From Dermanyssus gallinae (lineage: Eukaryota > Arthropoda > Arachnida > Mesostigmata > Dermanyssidae), in NCBI GenBank assembly GCA_003439945.1, contig QVRM01005440.1, forward strand, positions 62,001 through 126,000: DNA of 64,000 nucleotides. Reading direction: 5' to 3'. The notes under the pieces were generated by a model. It was not told the origin of the DNA and did not search any database. It saw only the letters and a program-made list of their open reading frames with translations. Numbering within the stretch: position 1 is the stretch's first letter; each line of letters begins with the position of its first letter. Of this stretch, positions 10,875-22,887 are shown piece after piece. The position numbers and the translations under genes are program-made.

Positions 10875-10885
10875 GCTGAAGTAAT

Positions 10886-11772
10886 ATTAAAGAGCGGTCC
10901 CAGCTTTTCGCCTCTTCCTGAGGTCATTTAAGTTAATGATTTTTAATGGCTACTATGCCAACAGCATCTGTATCGAGTCTCACACTACACGCTTAAACTA
11001 TGCGTAAATGCATGTTTTCTTTCACTTTAAAAAGTAGTTTCTTTTTCCAGGGAATAAGACGAATGAGACGACGTAAAAACAGCGAGAAACACAAAGGCGT
11101 TATTCCGAAAGCGAGTCAGAGACCGCAATAATTGCAGCTACGGGAGCGCACACAACATATGGGCCAAATAGTTCTATCTGCGATCTTTACGAACTGGATG
11201 AAATCGAAAGGTCAGCTCACATGCTATGAATATGTTACGAATTAAGGGTTGTAACGAGTCGACCCTTATATAATTGCATGATCTCAATTCAAGCAATCCG
11301 AAAAATTATTTTCCAGGGTGTCTCACACTTGCCGCATTGGCCGCCCATCATAGAGCATTGCGACTAGAAGCGGTCAAAGAAGATGCCAGGTTAAAAACAC
11401 ATCGCACATACGATTACTGATTAAGACAACATTCTTTTATCAGTCGAACCAAGTATGAACGAGAGAAGGAGAACCTTAGTGGCGGAGTATTTTATTCAAG
11501 GTTTCAACTGCAAAATAAAACGGAACCTTTCTAGTGCCGTGGGGGAAGACCGTGAGTGGGATCATGAGAAAGCTATTTAATACACTCCGTAAATGGGAAC
11601 GAGGCATAGAGGCTTGTTTAAAACATTTTTTCTCTGGCACTAAAAGTAAGTGGCATGATTCGCTTAGCTATTGTTATTGTGGCAGTAGCCGTTTGACTAT
11701 TTTTGTTGCTGGCAGCTATCTTTGAAACGCACAAATGTATTTATTTTTTATGATATTAATTGAAAGTATATT
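10886..11772. other. Intergenic; start may be the 3' UTR of the split LINE
   Basis: The first 40 bp or so probably continue the interrupted LINE fragment. The rest shows no recognisable feature. Confidence 0.45.
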
Positions 11773-12129
11773 TCAGTGTACTGCATTTGAATTTATTTCG
11801 CCCAAATAGACAGGTTCTTTAAAAACTGCATAAAAATGAGTTCGCTCCAGTATAGAATCTCTAAACACTGTGTCAGAATCGCCGAGCATTGCTGCCGTCA
11901 TTACGATGCTAAATATATCAACTAGCTTGGTTCGTGCAATGCTCGCGACAACCAATATGTGGTTAGGGTACACCAGTAAAGCGACAGTTCGTATTTTGTT
12001 TACCGAACGCATGGACCCCATTAATTCAAACAGATTTGTATCCTGCCTGCCGGTGCCCCAGCAATCGCAGATGAAATTCCAAATGACGACACGAAATATA
12101 AAAGCCTTCGTGCTTGGTTGTCTAAGCAC
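11773..12129 (-). CDS. Candidate 3'-terminal coding exon, function unknown
   Basis: A 118-codon frame of ordinary composition (no simple repeats) ends in TGA at 11773-11775 and is followed about 35-40 nt later on the minus strand by AATAAA within AAAAAATAAATAC, a good poly(A) signal. The C-terminal half contains a hydrophobic stretch (VALLVYPNHILVVASIA) and another (LVDIFSIVMTAAML), so a membrane-associated product is conceivable. I do not recognise any family. The first methionine at 12127-12129 need not be the true start; an acceptor splice site upstream could begin the exon anywhere after the previous stop. It could be a chance frame. Confidence 0.3.
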   Translation of the reverse strand: MLRQPSTKAFIFRVVIWNFICDCWGTGRQDTNLFELMGSMRSVNKIRTVALLVYPNHILVVASIARTKLVDIFSIVMTAAMLGDSDTVFRDSILERTHFYAVFKEPVYLGEINSNAVH

Positions 12130-13288
12130 CTCATTTGCTTACTCCCGTGTCAGCCAGCCGAGTCTTGCGTTCCCTTGAAAGAGTCATCAAAAGTCCGAAG
12201 CAGAGAACTGCTGCTCTGCTTGGCAGGCGTCGAAAGGGCCTGCTGTTTGAGGGGAGTGAGGTAGTTTTCATTCCAGGAACAAAGCCATTCGTGGGACAAG
12301 ATCCAAAGATTGGCTATACGGCTCACTGGACGAAAGCGAGCATTTCGTTTCGCTCTCGGTGAAGCGACGGCAAAAAGGAGACGATAGCAAGGACAGAACG
12401 GCGAAACCTGTGTAAGTCGTAGTCGTCGTCCCCTCATGACCTTTTCGCTCCAAGAAACGAGTCGGTTGTTCTACGACGTGTCGATAAGTTATTCGAATGA
12501 AACGCGCGCTAAAAACGGGTAGTCTGTATGTCTGTCTGTCAGAGAACGCGACGTAGCGTCGCGAAACTTCACACCGGTCGACTTGGTTCGACTCGCTACG
12601 CGAATTCGAACTCTCCTCTTCTGCGGACTCACTCGCATACTGCATTTCGCGTAGCGCGAGTCTGTTTGTTTGAAGTAACTAGCTGAGCCGCGACACGGAA
12701 GCGAAGCAGCCCTCTCTGAGACTGTCTCAAACGTCGGCAACGCTTTAAGCTCCGACGAGTTCCGCCAACGGAGCGGACCGCCGGGCTCTGATTCGCTATC
12801 CTAAGGCCCGGCTGCTTTTTTTCTCACTTACCTGTCCGAGCCGCTAGCCGGTTTCCCATCTACGAAGCTGCTGGCTCAAGCGACATACATTTACACCTAG
12901 GTGTGCCAGCCGACATCGATGCCGCCGACGTCGAAGGCAGCAGCTCCAAAAGCAGCAAGAACAGCCACGCCGCCACCATCTCCAGAGTGCGCCCGTTTAA
13001 TATGAAACCAAATGCGAAAACTGCCGGGCTATCAAGCACAGCACGACAACGATCTAGTCATTAGCGTTTCAAAGAAGTCGTTGCACTGCTGCGGGGGTAC
13101 CCCCTCCACCAGCCAGAGCGTTTCCTGGAGAGTCACAGCCCCAGAGTCAAACCGTTGCCAAGACAGGGCGACTCCAAACGACTACGCTGGCGGCGGCAGC
13201 GGCGACCACGACGGCGACAACTATGTCTGCCATCATAGAGCACAACGCTGTATTTATGGATTTACATTTTTATGGCGTACAGGTGTAT
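12130..13288. other. CpG-rich block
   Basis: From about 12300 to 12980 CpG dinucleotides are unusually dense (for example around 12540-12660), with overlapping frames on both strands. It could be a promoter-type CpG island, perhaps for a gene reading leftwards into 11773-12129, but I see no TATA box or start that decides it. Confidence 0.35.
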
Positions 13289-13293
13289 GTATA

Positions 13294-13339
<46 letters not shown>
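13289..13339. repeat. (TA)n microsatellite
   Basis: About 51 bp of TA with two TGTA interruptions at the left end. Confidence 0.92.
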
Positions 13340-13340
<1 letters not shown>

Positions 13341-15368
13341 CGTGAGGGAGATCATTTGCAGCCATTTGACGAACATAGATTGGCATGAGTGTGTCTATTT
13401 GAGACGGCCAATACAGCCTGTTTCCACAAATGAAAATGTCTATGCTTACTACTGACAGCTCATTTAGTTGTGTCAGCAACATACAACGTGACCAGGACAC
13501 AGTTGACGTATTTTGTTCTGCACGACAGCGTAAAGGGGTAAAGTAAAATGTGTCACCTACACAACACGTGTTGTTGCTACTGTGTCCAAGAACAAGGCAA
13601 AGAACATATCTGAGAGCACTGAAACTCATCGCTACAAGGCAGTGCAAGGCAACAGAATCAGTTTCTACTTGGAAAGAACCAACTACTTTAGAAGCGCACG
13701 TTAACAGTGGGCTGTAAGTTCCTTCACGAGCAGAGTTTAGTATGTTGGTAGGCAGACATATGTGAACCATGTTGGCCCGCTGTCGCTATTAATCACCCCC
13801 ACTACCACCACTCCTAGTCAGCGTGGTCTTCATAGTCATGCCTCAATTAAGAAAAAAAGTAAACAAATCATACAGAGGCAGCAACAGCAAACAGAGGTCC
13901 ACTTTTACTGACATGGGGTTCCGCCCATTTCACATAAACGGCCGCTTTTCTGAACTGCTCTGCTCTTCGACGGCAAAAACAACAACAACGACAACAACAG
14001 TAACAAAAACGTTAACAGCAGCAACAACAACAACAACAACAACAATAGCAACAAGAGCAACGAAAGCAACAAGGAAAGTGATGCCGTGTTAGCAGTAGCC
14101 GACAGCCGCCAAGTGTGAATACTTCATACGCCCATGTCCAATTATGATGACAGCCTGACTGAATAATGGATGCTCTGCTGAGGCTGCCGATGGCCAGCGG
14201 CTCTTCTTTGTGACTGACTCTATCTATCCCTGTCTAGCTAGCTTTCTGTCTGTCTATCTCTCTGTCTGTGAGTGTGAGAAGCAGAAAAAATTGGACCGAC
14301 CCTATCTATGGCTCGACACTTAGGCTGCTTTATTGCTGCTACTGTGATGTAGTCTTACGACGGCGTCTGTCCTCCAACCAAACCACTATCTGTCCGCCTG
14401 TTTCTATCGGTGTTTCCGTGTGTGTGTGTGTGCGTCCGTGTTTCGTGGTGGTTAAGTGTATAATGTGTGTGTTCGTAAAGCGCACATCTCTGCTTATACG
14501 GTGGGTGGCTCGGCTCGGGCCCTCCTTGACCTAAAGCTGTTCTTTTCTGCGTTGCTGTGGCTGCTGCCGCTGCTGCTGGTGCTGCTGCCAGAGCATTCGC
14601 CAATAGAGGTAGTGTTGTTGCTTTTTGTGGCTTGGTCCGTCCGCTATTCTGGCTAGCCTGTAGCTGGGATGGGCCAGCATTGCAGGGTACAAATAGCCAG
14701 ACAGCCAGACGGACAGATCACATCATGACAAAGTATGACGACGATGGTAGCCACGGCGTATCGACGTCCTAATGAACACGTTTCGATACGGCCGTCGTCG
14801 GCCATTTGTACGTAACGGCCGAACTGAGTTGTCAGCGACATACGTCAGCATCTACATCCCATAGGAAAGAGATTACATACGATCACCACCGCCACCACTA
14901 CCACACGTGACTTACACTGTGACGAATGCGCTGCTCATTGTACTAGCAATAATTAGAGATGTAAGAGCAACACGAACAAGAAGAAGAAAAACAACAACAA
15001 CAACAGCAGCAACAACAAACAAGAAGACGAAGAAAAACAACAACAACAGCAACAATAACTGTAACAACAATAAGTAGAACAACAACAATAATAGGTAGAA
15101 CAATAAGTAGATCAAGTCGGACGTTCTTCGTTGACGTCACCCCCGTGGCGTACAGTTGTCGGCACGGCATGATCACGACACACGTATTGCTTCACTGCTA
15201 CTGTAATGTAATGGTACCACCTCTATCACGTTTATCACCATTTCTAGAATCATTACCGACATCATTTTCGCTATCATTGTTATTATTATTATTAACATTA
15301 TCATCATCATGGAACTGAAACGCCAAGTGGTACACCACCACCACTACCTTTGATTGGTATTTTCTCCT

Positions 15369-15370
<2 letters not shown>
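13340..15370. other. Trinucleotide-rich block
   Basis: Contains (CAA)n/(ACA)n at 13976-14056, GTGT at 14419-14432, CTG/GCT runs at 14550-14590, an imperfect CAA/AAG tract at 14976-15112 and ATT/ATC at 15278-15310. The minus-strand frame 13340-13770 is not simple sequence but has no support beyond being open. No gene is called. Confidence 0.4.
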
Positions 15371-15424
<54 letters not shown>

Positions 15425-15425
15425 T
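15371..15425. repeat. (TA)n microsatellite
   Basis: About 55 bp of TA, one of the longest in the window. Confidence 0.93.
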
Positions 15426-15490
15426 TTAATTCCTGCGATTGCTGCGTTCACTGTCTAGAGGTTCTTTCTACCGTATTTGCTGCTATTAGT

Positions 15491-15528
15491 AGATAGACAG
15501 ATGGATAGATAGATAGATAGATAGATAC
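15491..15528. repeat. (GATA)n microsatellite
   Basis: Imperfect GATA/GACA units, about nine. Confidence 0.85.
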
Positions 15529-16384
15529 ACTCATCGAGCGACGTGAGCATGATGATCTTTCTCTCGCCTGGCTTCATGCGGCCCTCTATTAATCAGGCCG
15601 AACGCTTGAACAATGATTTATCATCTCCAGCGTGTACTGATGAAGGCCAAAAGAGCCGAACCGCCGGCCGGCCGCCCGCCCGCCTGACAGCCACGGAGAA
15701 AGACAGCCAGGCAGGCTGACGGGCGCTGACTGAGTCCGTCCACGAAGCAGACGAAGCTTAGTTCAAGAGAAACCCCGACAAGATATCTATATGAAGCTCC
15801 TTGAACATGACTTAATGAATCGCTTGTGAAGCCTTTCAGCCAACAAAATAGCTGCCAGCCAAAGGCACCTCGCTTCTTTCAAGCCCCTGCCACACCGCCG
15901 TTACTATCCGTGTTGTTCTGTTGTTGTTGTCGTTGTTGTTGCTTATTATTATTATTATTACAATTGTGGAGTATGAAGGTTAAATTCATGGCGCCTATGA
16001 TGGAAGCGCCGTTCTCTCTGCAAACGGCCAAATACATCATCTGTCTCAAATATGGCCTCGCGTCGATCGCCCGTAAATGGGTACAAAGTGGAAGCTTTTA
16101 GATAGCTCGAGATACTTCCTTCATTTTTCAGAATCCGCACGCTTTGCTACTCATCTCGATTTAACCGCGCTGTGGCGTAAATACGATAAGGCCACCGTGC
16201 ATGAAACTGTCGCGTTCCATATCCTTATCCTTGCCCTTCTAAGAGCTCTTCTAACTATGGCGTTGAGTTCAGCGTGTCTTGTAATTCTGCCGGGACTTTT
16301 CAGACAGCTTAACGGGTGTAGACCGTCAGAGTCAACAGGTTGGCCGCATGGCAGTCATGACAAGGGCTGGAAGGCGGGGGCGCC

Positions 16385-16415
<31 letters not shown>

Positions 16416-16860
16416 GCAATCATTGTTCATTGCGTACTTTCTGATGTCACTGCTTGTCCTAGTTGTTGCATCGCCATCATTTTCCTGTTGTTCCTTCATA
16501 CGTTCCTTCTTTTGCCGTTTTAATTTCTTATTTTATTTTGCTACAAAACGACTGAACGCAACGCCTTTTTAACACTACCGGCTGAAGCTAGGTGTGTGTG
16601 CAGTGAGTGGTCTTTCAACAACGTTTTACTTATTATACGTCAGTTATTTAAATGCAAATGTCGAGCTTCCTTGCCCGTTTGGTGAATGCTAAAACTAGCA
16701 TTTAGATATTCCGTTCATTGTCCTTTGCATGAATAATATACAAATCATTTAGTGTCCAGGATATTGGAGAATAGTACTTCGATAATTTTGATTTGTCTGT
16801 TTGAATCTTGTTGCCTACTGCAGCCAGGGAAGCATTCGCGTACGCAAATGATGCTAATTG
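15529..16860. other. Intergenic with small ATT and GTT runs
   Basis: Short GTTGTT tract at 15921-15940 followed by ATT units, and another ATT run at about 16384-16416. No gene recognised. Confidence 0.4.
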
Positions 16861-16867
16861 TTAATTA

Positions 16868-17440
16868 CAGCGCAATCCATGTCGCAAGTCATGTTTCCAG
16901 CGGGACTTCAGTTTCGTTACTTAAATTCTCCGACTCGTTCCGACTAGCGCGACGGCAAATTGGCCACCGAACTCTGTTTATATCGAGTTTCGCTCCTGTA
17001 TTAACTGTGGAACGCACATGTTGAGTGACTACGCGTGAATTACGCGCCATGGACTTGGGGCGTGTCACACAATCATCGCCTTCGTATCCGTGGTTTCGTG
17101 TCAAAATTGAACCAATGGCTACCCCATGACTTGAGCTAGTGCTACCAATTTAAGAGTCTAAAATGCTCTATTTGGCTCTTCAGACACAAGTTCTCGCTGG
17201 TGCATTGAAACGTGGAAAATCCTAGTGCGTTCTAGACCAACTCTCCCAGAAGACGCCAAAAAGACTAACCGACTCGGATTATTGGGATTCCGTTTCCATA
17301 TGATCACTCTTGGAGCAGATCCCTTTTCAGCGTACTTCAACTGCATACAAATTGACTGCTTCGTCTGTCGTTGCAATCGACCATCTTTTAAGAAGGCTAC
17401 TATGTTATTGTTCTACTTGTAGAAAGGCCGGCCTCTTTGC
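16868..17440 (+). pseudogene. Decayed mariner-family transposase remnant
   Basis: Broken frames reproduce the order of a mariner transposase. VTTRELRAMDLG at about 17020-17060 matches the (L)TTRELA.DLG helix-turn-helix region, and KLNQWLPHDLS at about 17105-17135 matches the K(L)(D)KWVPHEL segment. LKCSIWLFRHKF at about 17159-17192 corresponds to the stretch before the first catalytic Asp, and SDY followed by an S..SLLEQ-like stretch near 17275-17315 may be the C-terminal SDYHLFRS region. Frameshifts and stops are frequent. The same family occurs at 35884-36181. An imperfect direct repeat (CAGCGCAATCCA) lies at 16869 and 17479. Confidence 0.5.
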
Positions 17441-18292
17441 GGCAACGTGCACTTACGCTCTCAGGCGCGTTAATTTCAGCGCAATCCACATTGCAAGTGC
17501 CTTAATTTCCAAGGCGTTTTCTAGTGGAACTCCGGTCTTTTAGGTTTCCTAATAAGTTCACTACACATTATTTTGGAAAAATCCGGAATGGTCTAAGGAG
17601 GTGACTTGAGAGTTTATCATCTCCAACTGGCCTGCTTAGCTCTAATAATCTTCCGATAGGCGCCGCGCTGAATACAGTGTTAATGGTGCTGGAGTCTTTA
17701 CTAGCACTGTTGCCATAGTTAAGCATAATGAGAACGGGTCAAATGAATAACGAAACACAATCCGGAACATTTTTGACTCTACATACTTCAGTTTAGAACT
17801 GATATCCCGTTTAGAGAATCATGCTCGATCGATATATCACCATCTATTCGCTTGCAGATGGGTGAAACACACTGAATCTCGCTTGCTAGACATTTCGGTC
17901 AAGATCACCGGTCTTTGGGGTGCCGCCAGGTTATTACACTTGACTGTCCTAAGTGCTACAGGCTATGATACCATGTCTAACATCTGACAACACAAGAAAC
18001 ATCTGCGTGTAAATGCCGTACTAGGGGCAGAAAAATGATCAGATAGTACCAATCAAAACCAGGGAAATCCTTTATATTTGACAGAAACGAAAATATTTTA
18101 TAGTTCAGAACAGCTATATTAGTAGATAAATTATGTTCACCATCCATACTTTCCATCGGGCAGCAGACGTATGTATAACATTTTTTTTTAATTCTAGCAG
18201 ACGTATGTATAGAGTTTGTGGTCTACATATCCATATGGTCTTAGTCTAAAACGCAAATAACATAATCTTCATTACCATTGGTTATCTGCATG
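17441..18292. other. Intergenic, nothing recognised
   Basis: AT-rich. A small tandem duplication of TAGCAGACGTATGTATA sits at about 18158-18212. Confidence 0.4.
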
Positions 18293-18360
18293 CATTGAAG
18301 CTATGCCTTACGACGATTCCAAACCCGTGGGCGACGGAGAATAGTATGTAATTAAAAACA
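18293..18360 (+). repeat. Dispersed repeat family, copy 2 (diverged)
   Basis: Shares with 29679-29749 the order CATTGAAG, then a GGGCGACGGAGAATAGT-like stretch, then AATTAAAAACA, in the same orientation, but with many substitutions. Confidence 0.4.
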
Positions 18361-18472
18361 GTCTTTTTTAAAGTGTTTTTAATGTTATTATCGTCAATAT
18401 ACCATAATAAAGACATTACGACTACGACTATGATGACGACTGATGAAAACGCGTAGAATTATTACCAGTCTG

Positions 18473-18500
18473 GTAGTAGTAGTAGTAGTAGTAGTAGCAG
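18473..18500. repeat. (GTA)n microsatellite
   Basis: About nine GTA/AGT units. Confidence 0.85.
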
Positions 18501-20110
18501 CCTAAAAAACGTGTGAGTATAGTGGCATGTCACTGCGTTAGTGGCCGCCGGGCGTGTACCGATTGACTGATTGGCTAACTTTTGGCCTCAGGTTATCGCT
18601 AGATAGAAGGTAAAGACGGCGGAGAGGCGTCGTTGCCGCTGCATGAATGAGATTCGTCTGCATGACGCCGATGCTTTAACACTAGTTCCTCGACAAACAA
18701 GGTGAACAAGGGGGCAAGCGGAGAACGGGGGGCAATCGTAGCGGAGCGGACTTAAGCTCGGGACAATGATGGCTTGGTGTCGTGGTTGATAAGCGGTGAT
18801 GGCGGCGGTGGTGGTGGTGGTGATGGTTAAGACATCGGGGGGTGAGAAACAGGTCAAGGTAAGCAAGAAACAGAAACACAGAGGTAAAAGGAAACAAGGA
18901 TCTAGACGCACGAAGAGAAATGAGAAGGCGGGCGCACCCTCGCGCGGGACAGTGAGGCTGGCTGGGGCAGATAATTGGTGTCGGTAGAGAGGTAAGGGGA
19001 GAGGGAAAGCGACAGGTGTAGATGTAAGGGCAGGGGCTAGGAGGACAGACAGTTATAGGAGTAAGGGGAGAGACAGGGGGCGTAAGAGAATTAAGGGAGA
19101 GCGGGAGAGAAAGTGAGAAAGAAAGGGCAGTTGATGCACTACAAGCTGTGCGAAGGAAATCAGAGATCACCAGTAGTTGTTGGATAGCTGATTTGTTGGA
19201 TAGATGGGTGGGTCGGGCGATCGGGCGGTCGATTGCTTGGAGGCTTGGCCCCATCTACCTACTATCGAGCCTCTCGTCTCAGCCTCGACAAAACAAATGG
19301 GACCTCGTTTATCTCCTCTCGTGGTTATGCGGCGGCGGCTGCTGCTGCTGCTGGTAGAGTAGGTAGTGAAGTAGTAGTTGTAGTGGTGACAGCCGTGGCG
19401 GCCGACAACAAAAAGATCAGCAACAACAACAACAGCAATAACAACACTATCAGCAACAACAGCGACAACAACAGCTCTAATAAATGTTATAAGAGCAGCA
19501 GAAGCAGGAGTGAGGGCAGTGACGCTGACGCTGGTCGACCTGACTTCTCTAGGAGGAATACAGGTTGAACGACAACAGCAAAATCAACAAAAATAACAGC
19601 AACAACACAATATAATCAACATCAACAGCGCCCACAGTAACAACAACAGCAATAACAACAACAACGACAACGACGACGACGCAGCGGAGATAATTATCGG
19701 AGACGAGCAAAAGAGAGGTCAGGTCGTCTTCTGCGTCTTGCCAAACGAACGTCCGCCCTGCCTGTTTGCAAGGCAACGGCTTAGGGCAATAAAGAAATAC
19801 AAGGCGATAGCTGGCATCGTTGTAGCAAACGTTATAGCAAATATTAGATGCATACAAACGAACGAACGAACGACCACAAAGTAACTCACGGCATAACAAA
19901 GGTTGTCGAACGAAAAGTGGTTTTATTCTTGTGGGTGTGGTCTTTATCGATGTTGTTGTAGATGACAGACTGTTGTTGTCGTTGTTGTTGCTGTCGGCGT
20001 TATTTTTCTAGGTATTCCTGTTACTATTGCAGATGCTGTTGTTGCTGCTGCTGCTGGTATTGTTGTTAAGGTCCATGGCGACTGTTGTTTTTCATGTTAC
20101 TATATTGATT
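18501..20110. other. Purine-rich and CAA/CAG-rich block
   Basis: A GGT run (18799-18825) and a G+A-rich stretch (18880-19130) precede a CTG run (19332-19352). Interrupted CAA/CAG tracts fill 19407-19480 and 19560-19680, a short AACG repeat lies at 19857-19873, and GTT/CTG runs fill 19940-20070. Frames in all registers are low complexity; no gene is called. Confidence 0.4.
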
Positions 20111-21587
20111 GTTATCGTTGCTTTCGTCATTGTTGGAAATGTTCGATACGATCGTCCTAAGTGAATTCGACAAACCCTTTTTGTGAACGGACTCATTGTA
20201 GATAATTAGTTGTCTAGATTTGCAACCCAATATATTTTTGCTGTCACTAGCAATACGCCGACCTACTATTTTCTAAGAAAAACACGGCTGCTATGTAAAT
20301 TAACGCGGTGTGGATACATATGTGCAACAGCGCACCGCCCTTGAAGTAAATCGCAGTTAACTTACGTAAACATTCTTTAGATTTTTTCCATAAGATTTGC
20401 GCCATTATCAGAACATTCCGTGCGAATTCTGTACCGTCAACGATGTCGGTGAGCTTGCCGTATATACCTGTATGTACAAAACTACTGTACTGCTGTATAC
20501 TACTTGATTTAAGTGAAATTAGCTACTTGGTGGTCATCTTCCTTTGGGGCGTGACCACAGCAGCGGCAAGTGGCACGCGTTCTCTTGGAAAATAATATTA
20601 TTGTGATTAAATGAGCTATATGGGGATTGGTAAATACAGCCAGTAACAACGAACACAGAATAAATAGTCTTGAATTGGTTGGTAGGAACTAATGGGCGAC
20701 AATCAACTGAATCGTCGAATCATGCTCAGAGATGTTGTCACAGCGTCCCGGCGAGCCGATGGGCAAGAGGCGAAAACATATGGGCGGACCACCGTAGGAC
20801 AGCCATTAGAAGAAGCAACAGTCGATAGAGAAACGAGAAAGCCCGAACAGAAATTCATTCACGAATTGACAAATGAACGGCGGGGACAACAACAACAACG
20901 ACAACAACAGGTAGAGGCGGCGGCGTGCAGGCATCAACACGTTTCGCTTCTGTTGAGATAGAGCGAGGGAGAAAGAGACAGACTGGAGCTCTTGTTCCAC
21001 AAGTCACAAACTCTTATTATTACTAGTAGTAATTACGGGTAGCGGCCATGGTGTTCCGTTGTTGATGGCCTCTGAAGGGGACAAGAATGTTAATTAAGCG
21101 GGCAACATAGCCGCTTCGCTTCGACAGACACTAAGATCTGTCTATGCTCGATGCGCTAAAAGAATGCTCTACGACTGCCCTCTCCTCCATGTCCTTTCTC
21201 CCAAACTAACAAAAAAAGAACAACGTTTTTCTAACAGCGCACGCTAACAGCTCGATCACTCATTTAACGCAAACATTATCCGCACGTAAGCGTGTACACA
21301 AAGCATGATTGTATGGCAGTGAACGCACAGATGTGACCTGTGACGAAAGGTAGACAACACATTATTCGCTCTTAGGTGGCAACAAAGGTCTACAATCAAA
21401 ACCTCTTCACAAAACGAATATATGCTGCCGGATGCCTCGACTAGCCGTGTGGTTGTTGTACCATTATATGACCTTTTTCACACAGAATAGCGTAACAGTG
21501 GTGTCTCAGAGCGAATCTAAATTGATCGACACGTATATTAATAGTGTATATTTCTAAACAAAACTCAATCTTGACTATCCACTAGAA
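20111..21587. other. Intergenic with one short CAA tract
   Basis: A CAACAACAA run lies at 20886-20912; otherwise nothing recognised. Confidence 0.4.

Positions 21588-21615
<28 letters not shown>
21588..21615. repeat. (TA)n microsatellite
   Basis: About 14 TA units. Confidence 0.9.
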
Positions 21616-21619
<4 letters not shown>

Positions 21620-21828
21620 TGTTCGCTTGGCATGTATACCTAAATACACATGTCATATATATTAGGGTGCAGCAAAATCAGTATGTGTATGTGTATCAGT
21701 ATAGAGGGCCGGTCATATCATATTCACCCAGAAACTGATGCATCATAATTACAAATTATGATTATTTAAATTATTATTATTATTATATTTTAATATTATA
21801 GATAAATAAGTTATTATTATAAAAAAAG

Positions 21829-21866
<38 letters not shown>
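21829..21866. repeat. (TA)n microsatellite
   Basis: About 19 TA units within a very AT-rich segment (21740-21950) that also carries ATT runs. Confidence 0.9.
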
Positions 21867-21872
<6 letters not shown>

Positions 21873-22726
21873 TTCCAATATAAGTAAATATTTACTGTAT
21901 ATAATATATTCATATGACACAAATCAATGCAATATATTTGTCTGTACGTGTACTAATTGCCTAAGTGCACTTGCACTGACATGTCGTTTTACGTCGGTAG
22001 TAACTCGCCGTGATCACGCCTGATGCTGCTGCTTCTAAATGATGATCATTCTGCTCTTTGCTGGTCGCTGATCACTCATGAACGCGCTGAAGGAGCTAGG
22101 TTATTTGTGACTGTTCAACAATATTTTACACACTCTTGTCTCGGGTCATGGAACGTAAGATGGGTGACTCTATGTATGACTTCAAGGCGACATCTAGTGT
22201 CTTCGACCATACGCTATTGCATCGTCGATCGGCAATTAATTTGTTTTTTGAGGTATATGTTACAATCATTTTTCAAGGGAACCGTTTGCGCTCTACTTCG
22301 ATTGATTGAGCATTATTGCTGCTGCTACCACTACTACGACTACTACCACCATAATTATCATCAGCTCCAACGTTAGCAGGTGCATTTTCCAAAACAAAAT
22401 GGTCAGTTACAGCAAAACACGGGAAAGAAGAGACACGGATAGCAAAAGATGCTGCTGCTACTCCGACACACTACTTCTGGTGCTACTTATTTCTTGTTAG
22501 CTAGCCGGATTTGTGTAGCTCGGCATTCTCCACTCGAAAATGTTCCAGAGCTTTTTCGTTTCTTCTTTATCTAGTTTGCTGTGTCTTCTTTCTCTTCTTG
22601 TTTGTCTTCTTCATGAGCTTAATCAATAACATACTAGCTTTACTCCGAACCCCATTGCATCTCACCTTCTCTCGGTTTTACTACACTATCTGCTGTTTGT
22701 TCGTTGCTGTTAGCTTTTTTTTAGTA
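21867..22726. other. Intergenic, nothing certain
   Basis: The plus frame 22023-22376 is open and partly of ordinary composition but ends in simple sequence. No family recognised. Confidence 0.35.

Positions 22727-22887
<161 letters not shown>

Noticed and set aside
9690..10885. Strict site-specificity of the nuclease-type LINE for the satellite
   Set aside because: Copy A sits in a different LINE, so at most there is a preference.
18682..19254. A 190-codon minus frame
   Set aside because: Ser/Pro/His-rich translation of purine-rich simple sequence.
22180..22202. A CTCF-like word (ACACTAGATGTCGCC on the minus strand)
   Set aside because: A single imperfect match to a degenerate consensus is expected by chance in 64 kb.
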